Below, piece after piece: positions 1 to 5,566 of a stretch of 5,566 nucleotides of DNA (the stretch's first letter is position 1; each line of letters begins with the position of its first letter). Under the pieces are notes generated by a model. It was not told the DNA's origin. It searched no databases and was given only the letters and a program-made list of their open reading frames with translations. Location: assembly GCA_016193115.1 (NCBI GenBank), contig JACPSV010000061.1:1-5566 (forward strand), in the 5' to 3' direction. Made by a program: the position numbers and the translations under genes. This DNA is from Elusimicrobiota bacterium (GTDB lineage Bacteria > Elusimicrobiota > Elusimicrobia > 2-02-FULL-39-32).

Positions 1-807
1 GCTGTCCCAGAGAGTCACAGCTCCGGGTCCGTTGGGCGGATTCCCGATCAAGGGGCTGTTCACAAAAGTTCCGGTCAGGAACTGGCTGGTTTCGTCATTG
101 GCCGCTCGATTCCGGTCGAAATAATTCGTGACGTCTATTTTACCAATTATAGACTGAATTTGTTGTTTATAAAAAGACTTTTGTATCCAAGCTTCCCGCA
201 ACCGGACCTGATCATTTTGAGTTGTGGGAGGCAACGACGTCGTGTCATTATTCAGCGCCGATTGGTTAGAGATGGCAGAATCGGGTCCCCCTCCTCCTTG
301 AGATTCAATGTCCACGAAGAAAAGAGTATTCGTCAATGGCCGGCTCAAGAGATAGACGTCAACGGAACCCTGGGTAAAGCTTTGTTTCTTGGTGGAGTTT
401 TCGATGCTGTCCGCAACGTGCTGCGCAATTCCTGTTCCGGACATGGCCACGTTCACTCGTTTATGAAACTCTTCTTCCAACAGGCTGCTGATCTTTTCTC
501 CCACCGCTTCCCGCCGGTCTAATTTGACCTTGATCAGGGCCAACCTCTCTTTTATTTTTAAGCGGTCTATGGGACAGACCGAACCTTCCGGCGGAGTGGA
601 ATAGGCGTGTCCCTGCGGACAGACATATTCGCTGACTTTTTTAATTTCTTCCGCTTTTTCCGGCGGGAACGTGTACCTCTCCAGATCCATCACTTTCTTC
701 TTGACCGACTGAAACTCTTCATCCGTAACGGCTTGAACATCCGTGCTTCCCAACGTAACGGCGCACATCAACAAACAACTTAAAACAGCGACTGTTTTAG
801 GTCTCAT
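1..807 (-). CDS. OprB-like outer-membrane porin under a cobalamin riboswitch (3' end outside window)
   Basis: The frame is open from an ATG at 807 to the window edge, giving 269 residues with the C-terminus missing. Residues 1-26 look like a Sec signal peptide: basic MRPK, a hydrophobic core, and likely cleavage after VQA. Next come a charged, helix-prone stretch (about 30-60), a small motif with C63-P-x-G-H67 and C78-P, and another charged helix (82-115). From about 145 the sequence resembles carbohydrate-selective OprB-type porins: a 'VDVYLLSRPLTNTLFFVDIE' strand pair, REAWIQ (204-209), GKIDVTNYFDRN (222-233), ANDETSQFL (236-244) and FVNSPLIG...NGPG. OprB barrels are usually 400-500 residues, so about half is visible. 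Family members are passive outer-membrane channels. The start is supported by a GAGGGAG Shine-Dalgarno 8 bases upstream. The cobalamin riboswitch in its leader suggests a role in taking up corrinoid, a corrinoid precursor or cobalt. That role is inferred, and sugar or general solute uptake remains possible. Confidence 0.85.
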   Translation of the reverse strand, partial: MRPKTVAVLSCLLMCAVTLGSTDVQAVTDEEFQSVKKKVMDLERYTFPPEKAEEIKKVSEYVCPQGHAYSTPPEGSVCPIDRLKIKERLALIKVKLDRREAVGEKISSLLEEEFHKRVNVAMSGTGIAQHVADSIENSTKKQSFTQGSVDVYLLSRPLTNTLFFVDIESQGGGGPDSAISNQSALNNDTTSLPPTTQNDQVRLREAWIQKSFYKQQIQSIIGKIDVTNYFDRNRAANDETSQFLTGTFVNSPLIGNPPNGPGAVTLWDS

Positions 808-815
808 TATTTTTT

Positions 816-822
816 CTCCCTC
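816..822 (-). promoter_or_regulatory. Shine-Dalgarno site of the porin gene
   Basis: GAGGGAG on the minus strand lies 8 bases before the ATG at 807, followed by an A-rich spacer. It fixes the porin start and is the probable target if the upstream riboswitch acts on translation. Confidence 0.7.
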
Positions 823-832
823 TCGAAGATCA

Positions 833-851
833 GTGAGTTTATAAGACTCAC
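833..851 (-). promoter_or_regulatory. Small hairpin between riboswitch aptamer and ribosome binding site
   Basis: GTGAGT and ACTCAC form a perfect 6-bp stem around a 7-base loop (CTTATAA). It lies after the aptamer P1 stem and 10 bases before the Shine-Dalgarno. No U-tract follows, so it is not an intrinsic terminator. Its position suits an expression-platform stem or the P13 hairpin that follows many B12 aptamers. I found no obvious loop-loop complement, so its role is not settled. Confidence 0.4.
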
Positions 852-859
852 AGAATGGT

Positions 860-1030
860 AGATCGCCAGGTCTCCTGTCTTGCGGTTCATCCTAATCGCG
901 ATACCTTCCCAGTCCTACTTCATCCCGATAGAATCGGGACTACGTCTGCCAGTGGTTTTTCATCGCTTTCGTCGCCGCTTACAGTTGCGGGGCAGAGCTC
1001 GAATTTCACGAGGCTTCCCTTAGACGATCT
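860..1030 (-). promoter_or_regulatory. Class-I cobalamin (AdoCbl-type) riboswitch in the porin leader
   Basis: Read on the minus strand, the conserved B12 riboswitch blocks occur in the right order. They are GGGAAGCC then CGTGAAATTCG (1019-998), GCCCCGCAACTGTAAGCGG (993-975), CCACTGGCAG (955-946), GGGAAGGTAT (910-901), and the B12 box GCAAGACAGGAGACCTGGC (883-865). The ends are closed by an 8-bp P1 stem, AGATCGTC (1030-1023) with GGCGATCT (867-860), with one G-U pair. Family members bind adenosylcobalamin or related cobalamins and usually switch the downstream gene off when B12 is plentiful. The element begins six bases after the cbiA stop and ends 52 bases before the porin ATG, so the porin is its target. 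There is no U-tract terminator, so translational control is more likely than attenuation. Confidence 0.95.
923..939 (-). repeat. Perfect short palindrome inside the variable arm of the riboswitch
   Basis: TCCCGAT and ATCGGGA form a 7-bp perfect stem around a 3-base loop (TCT in the RNA sense). It lies between the CCACTG and GGGAAGG blocks, where class-I B12 riboswitches carry optional peripheral stems. The flanking AGTCC (RNA sense, 941-937) and GGACT (915-911) could form an alternative outer pairing. It is probably a normal peripheral stem of the aptamer, although palindromes of this type also occur as dispersed repeats. Confidence 0.5.
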
Positions 1031-1036
1031 CTAAAA

Positions 1037-2599
1037 TTATTGTGGCACCACCTCCTTTTTGTTTCTATATTGAACCGCGTTTTCAAAGAATCTTTTTGCC
1101 CAGTTGGGGTTGGTCAAGAAGTGGATATGCAGATAAGTCGCTAAAACGGAATCGTTGGAATATCCTTCCAATTGTCTCTCCCCCGTTCTTCGATGGGTCA
1201 GTTCATAAGCGCTCGCATCTTTGCTTGTAGGGATACTGCGTTTAGAATAGTGAAACTCATGACCTCGAACGTTTTCCCCTTTCTCGCTCATGAGAGTGTC
1301 ACAGACTGCATTCCCCTCTTTATATCCGAAATTTTTCAGATTTTTTGTCATCGTAACTTTTCCCGGGACGACGCCCGCCATAGAAAATGTGGAACCGTCC
1401 AAAGTTTCGAGAGATTCAGAAAGGAACATCAACCCTCCGCACTCCGCATAGATGGGCAGACCTGCTCTTACGGACTCTTTAATCTGATTTTTCAAGGAGA
1501 GGTTCTCTTCCAATTCATTGGCGTACAGTTCCGGAAATCCGCCTCCAAAGTAGAGTGCAGAGCAGTCCTCGGGTAAATTTTCATCTTTCGTCGGGCTAAA
1601 CGGCGCCAATTCCGCTCCCAATTCCGTCAAGATGTCCAAATTCGCCTGATAATAAAAACTGAATGCCTTATCCATGGCAATCCCAATTCTCACAGGCTTC
1701 GTAACGTTGTCCCTGCTTCCATCGTTATTTCCATCTCTCCCTCCGTCCCTCCCGCCCCCATCGTCATTCCCGCTCCTCCCTCCGTCATTCCCGCGAAAGC
1801 GGGAATCTAGTCCCGAAATATCTTTTCTGGATTCCCGCTTTCGCGGGAATGACGGAGGGAGAAGTAGGAATGACGAATGGATCGGGAACGACGAAGTATC
1901 CTGAGCAATTTTCAGAATCTTTTCCAAATCAATTCCGGGCTGTTGAGTGTCTTTTTTTGTCAATTGCATCAATGAACCAAGACAAGCGTGAAACTCAATG
2001 TTCTCTTCCGCAGTTTTCAAGCCCAGGTGTCTTTCCGGAATTTGGATTTTGGGTTCTCTCAAAAATCCTCCCAGAACGGGCACACCTGTATAGGACTCAA
2101 TGGACTCTTTTAATAAATTATAATGACTCAAACTTCCCACCTTGTTGAGGAGTACTCCTTTGATTTGGAGGTTGGGATCGAAAGAACGGTATCCTAAAAC
2201 CATGGCTGCGCCGGACCGCGCCAAGCTTCTAGCATCCAAAACAAGCAGGACGGGCGCATCCAAAATTTTTGCGATTTCAGCGGTGCTGGCCGTATCTTCA
2301 CGGCTGCCGAACCCGTCAAAAAGGCCCATCACTCCTTCAATAACGGAAATATGTGATCCGGAAGATTTAGATAAGAAAAGCGATTGAACCGTTGCTTTAT
2401 CTAAAAGCCACGAATCTAAATTGTGGGACGGTTTTCCAGTGACCAATTTGTGGTAGCTGGGATCAATATAGTCCGGACCCACTTTGAATCCTTGAACGTC
2501 CTGTCCCGCGCTTTTGAAAGCGGCCATCAGAGCTAGAGTCACGGACGTTTTTCCCACCCCGCTGTGTGTGCCCGCAATCACAATGCGCGCCGGGTTCAT
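1037..2599 (-). CDS. cbiA: Cobyrinate a,c-diamide synthase with an in-frame repeat insertion
   Basis: This cytoplasmic enzyme uses ATP and glutamine to amidate the a and c acetate side chains of cobyrinic acid (CobB in the aerobic pathway). The N-terminal dethiobiotin-synthetase-like ATPase domain shows the P-loop GTHSGVGKT (10-18), FKVGPDYIDP (38-47) and EGVMGLFDG (88-96). The C-terminal class-I glutaminase-like domain starts near PVRIGIA (302) and has YFGGGFPELYA, the nucleophile C387 in AECGGLM and a histidine in YLHIHF (about 491-493). The start at 2599 is set by an ATGA overlap with cbiB and an AAGGA site 7 bases upstream. An ATG at 2668 would add 23 atypical residues and overlap cbiB by 73 bases. 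At 520 residues it is about 60 longer than usual. The excess is a low-complexity, repeat-derived linker (about 235-298) between the domains. Both catalytic regions are intact, so activity is plausible. Confidence 0.95.
   Translation of the reverse strand: MNPARIVIAGTHSGVGKTSVTLALMAAFKSAGQDVQGFKVGPDYIDPSYHKLVTGKPSHNLDSWLLDKATVQSLFLSKSSGSHISVIEGVMGLFDGFGSREDTASTAEIAKILDAPVLLVLDARSLARSGAAMVLGYRSFDPNLQIKGVLLNKVGSLSHYNLLKESIESYTGVPVLGGFLREPKIQIPERHLGLKTAEENIEFHACLGSLMQLTKKDTQQPGIDLEKILKIAQDTSSFPIHSSFLLLPPSFPRKRESRKDISGLDSRFRGNDGGRSGNDDGGGRDGGRDGNNDGSRDNVTKPVRIGIAMDKAFSFYYQANLDILTELGAELAPFSPTKDENLPEDCSALYFGGGFPELYANELEENLSLKNQIKESVRAGLPIYAECGGLMFLSESLETLDGSTFSMAGVVPGKVTMTKNLKNFGYKEGNAVCDTLMSEKGENVRGHEFHYSKRSIPTSKDASAYELTHRRTGERQLEGYSNDSVLATYLHIHFLTNPNWAKRFFENAVQYRNKKEVVPQ
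1706..1898 (-). repeat. Repeat-derived tract inserted in frame in cbiA
   Basis: About 193 bp (boundaries approximate) separate the two CbiA domains and have no place in the family. They comprise the palindromic core at 1776-1861 plus degenerate partial copies of its ends on both sides. Copies of a CGTCATTCCCG-like motif occur on the plus strand near 1762 and 1783, with the reverse form near 1867. The G-rich side (minus strand) encodes Gly/Asp/Arg/Asn-rich repeats such as GRDGGRDG. Removing the roughly 64 encoded residues gives a normal CbiA length. It appears to be an inserted repeat whose edges later expanded or duplicated. Confidence 0.75.
1776..1861. repeat. Palindromic repeat element (32-bp inverted repeats, nested palindromes)
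   Basis: The left arm (1776-1807) is the exact reverse complement of the right arm (1830-1861), separated by 22 bases. Each arm contains an inner palindrome, ATTCCCGC and GCGGGAAT around a 4-base loop (1787-1806 and 1831-1850). This resembles the dRS3-like ATTCCC...GGGAAT dispersed repeats of many Gram-negative genomes. Because the element is symmetric, both strands encode nearly the same peptide, SFPRKRES followed by DSRFRGNDGG. Such elements are non-autonomous and usually intergenic. Here it sits within a coding frame. Confidence 0.9.
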
Positions 2600-3540
2600 G
2601 AAAAAATCCTTTCCATGCCTAATCTTAAAGATAACACAAAGAGAAAAAATAAGATGGAAGAGATCCACATGATTCGAACCGATTGACCTATATTTTGGAT
2701 GGAGAGTTCTACTTTTCCCACGCCTAAAGTTGGGGTGAGGGCGGGCATTCCCTTATAGTAGTTCAATCCTCCTAACTCTACGCCCAACGCGCCTGCCATC
2801 GCGCCTTCAGGAATTGTGGTATTGGTTTGAGGCGCAGACCATGCGGATTGGAACGAGTCTCTGAAAGAATGGCCGGAAAGAAAAGAAGCGAGCGGAAACA
2901 AGAGACCCGAGATCCTGGCCGGAACCCAATTCATCCAGCGGTCCAAATGCGCGGCAAACCTGCCAAACTGAGCGTATCGTTCGTCGCGGTGTCCGATCAT
3001 GGAATCGAGAGTGTTCACCGTTTTGTAAGCTAGAGCCAGAGGCGCTCCTCCCAACACCGCATACAATAGGGGAGCGATAATCCCGTCCACCGTATTTTCT
3101 GCGATTGTTTCCACGGCGCCTCGCACAATCTCCTTTTCTTCCATGCGGGATGTGTCTCTGCCCACAATCCAGGAAAGCTTTTTTCTGGCGAGATCCAAGT
3201 CTTTGGCGATGAGCGCGTTTTTTACCCAGGAGCTTTCCAACGCCAAATCTTTTGTGGAAAGGCAAAAATAGATCAGCGTGGTTTCCAAGAGGGAAGCCAA
3301 AATCCATGAGTAGCCGGAAGCTATTCCTAAAATTATTTTGCACACTAGGAAAGAAGAAGCCACGAGAGTCACTGTGAGCAGTGTCCCCGCAACTGTTTCG
3401 GAAGAAAAAATACGTCGCACGATTTTCTCCCCTTTTTCTATCAAAAACCCAATCCAGCGGATAGGATGCGGAACCCACTGGGGGTCTCCCAAGAGAGTAT
3501 CGAGCGCGTATCCGGCAGTAAGGGAAGGTACCAAACTCAT
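2596..3540 (-). CDS. cbiB: Adenosylcobinamide-phosphate synthase (CbiB/CobD family)
   Basis: This integral membrane enzyme joins adenosylcobyric acid to aminopropanol phosphate (or aminopropanol) to give adenosylcobinamide (phosphate). The 314 residues match the usual family length. Family motifs include LLGDPQWVPHPIRWIG (16-31), GRDTS (127-131), VETIAENTVDGIIAPL (143-158), NTLDSMIGHRDERYAQFG (176-193), RWMNWVPAR (201-209) and PEGAMAGALGVELGGLNYY (244-262). Hydrophobic segments near 50-72, 74-94, 152-172, 208-224 and 288-306 fit membrane spans. The start ATG at 3540 overlaps the cobQ stop as ATGA. No strong Shine-Dalgarno is visible, so it probably depends on translational coupling. Its stop overlaps the cbiA start in the same way. 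The upstream partial CobD-like enzyme would supply its aminopropanol-phosphate substrate. The segment before PEGAMAG reads APQTNTTI, unlike the SPNAG-type sequence I expect, but the rest is intact. Confidence 0.96.
   Translation of the reverse strand: MSLVPSLTAGYALDTLLGDPQWVPHPIRWIGFLIEKGEKIVRRIFSSETVAGTLLTVTLVASSFLVCKIILGIASGYSWILASLLETTLIYFCLSTKDLALESSWVKNALIAKDLDLARKKLSWIVGRDTSRMEEKEIVRGAVETIAENTVDGIIAPLLYAVLGGAPLALAYKTVNTLDSMIGHRDERYAQFGRFAAHLDRWMNWVPARISGLLFPLASFLSGHSFRDSFQSAWSAPQTNTTIPEGAMAGALGVELGGLNYYKGMPALTPTLGVGKVELSIQNIGQSVRIMWISSILFFLFVLSLRLGMERIFS
2607..2611 (-). promoter_or_regulatory. Shine-Dalgarno site deciding the cbiA start
   Basis: AAGGA on the minus strand, inside the last codons of cbiB, lies 7 bases before the ATG at 2599. 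With the ATGA overlap it favours this start over the ATG at 2668. Confidence 0.7.
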
Positions 3541-5039
3541 CTCGAACAGAGAATTTTCTCCAAAAAGTTTTTATCTATGTTTTTCTCGAGCACATGAGAA
3601 AGGGCGTCATAGGGGTTGGGCGAACCGGCAATTTTTTTATTCTCTGCTTGCGGAATGGTTGAGAGTCCCGAACGTTGACGGACCTGATCCAAAAAATATC
3701 TTCGGAACTCTGCGTTGTCAAACAGGCCGTGGATATAGGTCCCAAACACGGACGTCTCCGAAATCCCGTCGTAATCTTCAATGGCCATCCCGTGCCTCTC
3801 CACGATTTTGAAGAGAGGTTTCTGGCCGTTGCGTCCTTGAGTGCAACCCATGTGGATTTCGTATCCTTCAATTTCAATGCCGCTTTCTACGTGCACCGCT
3901 TTTACCTGAGCCACTCTTTTCTTTTTCTCAAAGACGGTAATCGAGGGAACCAGTCCTAACCCTTCCGATTCGTTTGTCTTGGACTCCAGATGGTGAGGGT
4001 CTAGCAACCTCTCTCCTAACATTTGGTATCCTCCGCAGATTCCAACCAACGGAACTTCGGCCCGGACGCACCGTTTAAGGTAATGGGCCAGTCCGCTCGC
4101 TTTCAAAAACTCCAGGTCCGCCATCGTGCTTTTAGTGCCCGGCAAAATTAAGAGATCCGGCAGAGAGTGGCGAGGAGGGCGGTCAATATACCTTATTTGA
4201 ACGTCGGGTTCTTTAGAGAGAGACTCAAAATCGGTGAAGTTGGATATCCTAGGGAACCGAACCACCTCCACAAGAATTTTGGATTGATCGTTTTTGTGCC
4301 CATTGTGCGATTCTTCTAAAATCACGGAATCCTCCTGCGCGATTCTTAAATTTGGGATAAAAGGAATCACGCCTAAAATTTTCTTGCCTGTCTTTTTTTC
4401 TATCCAGCGCAGTCCCGGGTCCAGAATTTTCCTGTCGCCGCGAAACTTGTTGATCAAAAAGGCTTTAACGAGTCTCTTTTCTTCCGGTTGGAGAATCTGG
4501 TAAGTCCCCACCAGTTGAGCGAAGACCCCTCCTTTATCAATGTCTCCCACCAAAATCACGGGAGATTGAACCATCTTGGCCACCGCCATGTTCACGATGT
4601 CCCCTTTTTTCAAGTTAATTTCTGCGGGACTTCCAGCCCCTTCAATCACGACGCAATCATTTTCCTGCATGAGTCTATCTAGAGCGGATCGAACGATTTT
4701 GACCAAATTCTTTTTATATTTCTGAAACTCCATCGCGGAAAGTTCCGCCACGGGTTTTCCCATCACCACCACTTGACACATTTTGTCCGTGGACGGTTTT
4801 AAGAGAACGGGATTCATGAAGACGGAAGGTTCTATGCCGCAAGCCCGCGCCTGTTCCGCCTGCGCCCGCCCAATTTCTTTTCCATCGGGAGTAGAAAAAG
4901 AGTTGTTAGACATATTTTGCGCTTTGAATGGAGCTACCCGATAACCTTGATTTTTGAAGTGACGGCAGAGAGCAGTCACAATCACGCTTTTGCCCACGTG
5001 AGACGCCGTGCCCTGCACCATAAGAACTTTAGCGGCCAT
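3537..5039 (-). CDS. cobQ: Cobyric acid synthase (glutamine-hydrolysing)
   Basis: CobQ (CbiP) performs four ATP- and glutamine-dependent amidations at the b, d, e and g side chains of adenosylcobyrinic acid a,c-diamide, giving adenosylcobyric acid in the cytoplasm. The 500-residue length is normal. The N-terminal ATPase domain has VQGTASHVGKS (8-18), FKAQNMSNNS (38-47), VIEGAGSPAEIN (131-142) and GDIDKGGVFAQLVGT (165-179). The C-terminal glutaminase domain starts near 255 and shows LPGTKSTMADL (299-309), the nucleophile C335 in GICGGYQMLG and the catalytic H437 in GTYIHGLF. All expected residues are present. The ATG at 5039 overlaps the end of the preceding cobD-like gene by 11 bases, with an AAGGA 11 bases upstream (a rather long spacing). 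Its stop overlaps the cbiB start as ATGA. Its product is the direct substrate of CbiB. Confidence 0.97.
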   Translation of the reverse strand: MAAKVLMVQGTASHVGKSVIVTALCRHFKNQGYRVAPFKAQNMSNNSFSTPDGKEIGRAQAEQARACGIEPSVFMNPVLLKPSTDKMCQVVVMGKPVAELSAMEFQKYKKNLVKIVRSALDRLMQENDCVVIEGAGSPAEINLKKGDIVNMAVAKMVQSPVILVGDIDKGGVFAQLVGTYQILQPEEKRLVKAFLINKFRGDRKILDPGLRWIEKKTGKKILGVIPFIPNLRIAQEDSVILEESHNGHKNDQSKILVEVVRFPRISNFTDFESLSKEPDVQIRYIDRPPRHSLPDLLILPGTKSTMADLEFLKASGLAHYLKRCVRAEVPLVGICGGYQMLGERLLDPHHLESKTNESEGLGLVPSITVFEKKKRVAQVKAVHVESGIEIEGYEIHMGCTQGRNGQKPLFKIVERHGMAIEDYDGISETSVFGTYIHGLFDNAEFRRYFLDQVRQRSGLSTIPQAENKKIAGSPNPYDALSHVLEKNIDKNFLEKILCSR

Positions 5040-5566
5040 CGCCCAAAATTTCCTTTAAAGCATTGATTAGAATCTGATTTTCCTGAGGTCTTTTCACGGC
5101 AAATCTAAGAAAACAATCTTTTTCCAGTCCCACAAAATCGTTGCAAGCGCGAACCAAAATCCCCCTGCGCGCTAGTTGATCCCATGCATGGGATGCGTTT
5201 AACCTTTTTTCCGCCACTTTTACAAAAATAAAATTGCAACTGGATGGGAAAATTTTAATTGAATGTAATTTTTTAAGATTATCTGTAAAACCTCTAAAGA
5301 ATAGCGGAATAGAATCCTGTGTCTTCTGGATGTAATCGTCGAACTCGGAGATTCTTTCTGCCAATTTTTGCGCGAAGATGTTGATTCTCCAAGGAGGCAG
5401 AATCTTTTCCAGCCGCGAGATCGTCTGGCTATGGCCAACGGCATATCCCAGCCGCAGTCCCGGCACAGCCAATATCTTTGTTAAAGATCTCAAAACGAGG
5501 ACTCGTTCTTCTTCCAATGCCAAAGGAATCAGAGAACATTTCTCTCCTTCGCTCACAAAAGGAAGA
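5029..5566 (-). CDS. cobD: L-threonine-O-3-phosphate decarboxylase, CobD type (5' end outside window)
   Basis: The frame is open from the window edge to TAA at 5029 and gives the last 178 residues of a PLP-dependent class-I/II aminotransferase-fold protein. The motif RSLTK followed by PGLRLGY carries the Schiff-base lysine (codon 5478-5476) and the phosphate-binding arginine. PPWRIN and FLRFAV follow, the latter with the carboxylate-binding arginine (codon 5106-5104). Family members are about 350-370 residues, so roughly half is present. CobD decarboxylates threonine phosphate to (R)-1-amino-2-propanol phosphate for CbiB. Close relatives such as histidinol-phosphate aminotransferase (HisC) share these motifs. 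The choice of CobD rests on the RSLTK...PGLRLGY form and on being the overlapping first visible gene of a B12 operon. A GTG at 5556 is internal: the frame continues upstream as LPF, fitting the family's region after the conserved DEAF. Confidence 0.88.
   Translation of the reverse strand, partial: LPFVSEGEKCSLIPLALEEERVLVLRSLTKILAVPGLRLGYAVGHSQTISRLEKILPPWRINIFAQKLAERISEFDDYIQKTQDSIPLFFRGFTDNLKKLHSIKIFPSSCNFIFVKVAEKRLNASHAWDQLARRGILVRACNDFVGLEKDCFLRFAVKRPQENQILINALKEILGDGR

Noticed and set aside
160..522. Plus-strand frame of 120 codons opposite the porin gene
   Set aside because: It is antisense to a well-supported porin gene, has no recognisable family and no convincing ribosome binding site.
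761..807. Possible lipoprotein signal in the porin (Cys11 or Cys15)
   Set aside because: Neither cysteine has a proper lipobox with Gly/Ala/Ser before it, and a good signal-peptidase-I site (VQA) follows at residues 24-26.
1048..1057. Strong AAGGAGGTGG Shine-Dalgarno-like sequence on the minus strand near the cbiA end
   Set aside because: It encodes K-E-V-V in cbiA, and no start codon at proper spacing opens a frame beyond a few codons.
1706..1898. CRISPR-like or tandem repeat array in cbiA
   Set aside because: The repeats are inverted and degenerate, without regular unique spacers. They fit a palindromic dispersed element better.
1674..1904. Plus-strand frame encoding an SFPRKRES...DSRFRGND peptide
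   Set aside because: It is open only because the palindromic element reads almost the same on both strands. It is antisense to cbiA and is not a gene.
2600..2668. Longer cbiA start at ATG 2668
   Set aside because: It adds 23 residues before the family's normal N-terminus and overlaps cbiB by 73 bases. The ATGA start at 2599 has a good Shine-Dalgarno and fits the operon's overlap pattern.
2807..3478. Minus-strand 223-codon frame inside cbiB
   Set aside because: It is an out-of-frame shadow of cbiB, rich in Arg and Phe with no family motifs. cbiB itself has all its conserved motifs.

Overview
The window is a gene-dense block in which every supported gene is on the minus strand, so transcription runs from high to low coordinates. 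The organism looks Gram-negative. It has a signal-peptide-bearing OprB-type outer-membrane porin, moderate G+C, ATGA-type gene overlaps and a palindromic repeat of the 'SFPRKRES...DSRFRGND' kind. I cannot place it in a genus. An uncultured Gram-negative lineage is plausible, but that is only an impression.

Positions 5566 to 2599 start a compact corrinoid (vitamin B12) biosynthesis operon that ends at 1037. In transcript order it holds the C-terminal half of a CobD-type L-threonine-O-3-phosphate decarboxylase, a complete cobyric acid synthase (CobQ/CbiP), a complete adenosylcobinamide-phosphate synthase (CbiB), and a cobyrinate a,c-diamide synthase (CbiA). The first junction overlaps by 11 bases and the next two by 4 bases (ATGA), so translational coupling is likely. 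Together the four enzymes cover a,c-amidation of the corrin ring, the remaining four amidations, synthesis of aminopropanol phosphate, and its attachment. The adenosyltransferase and the nucleotide-loop genes (CobU/CobS/CobT types) are not in the window.

cbiA carries an in-frame insertion of about 190 bp between its ATPase and glutaminase domains. At its core is a near-perfect 32-bp inverted repeat whose arms are themselves palindromic. The reading frame crosses it without a stop, which makes the protein about 60 residues longer than usual.

Positions 1030 to 860 hold a well-conserved class-I cobalamin riboswitch on the minus strand, starting only six bases after the cbiA stop codon. It is the leader of the last gene (807 to beyond position 1), an OprB-like porin with an N-terminal signal peptide and a CP..H/CP motif. 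This is the most interesting part of the window: a general-porin-type barrel, not a BtuB-type TonB receptor, under apparent B12 control directly after a B12 synthesis operon. The inference is that it imports corrinoids, precursors or cobalt. Nothing convincing is encoded on the plus strand.
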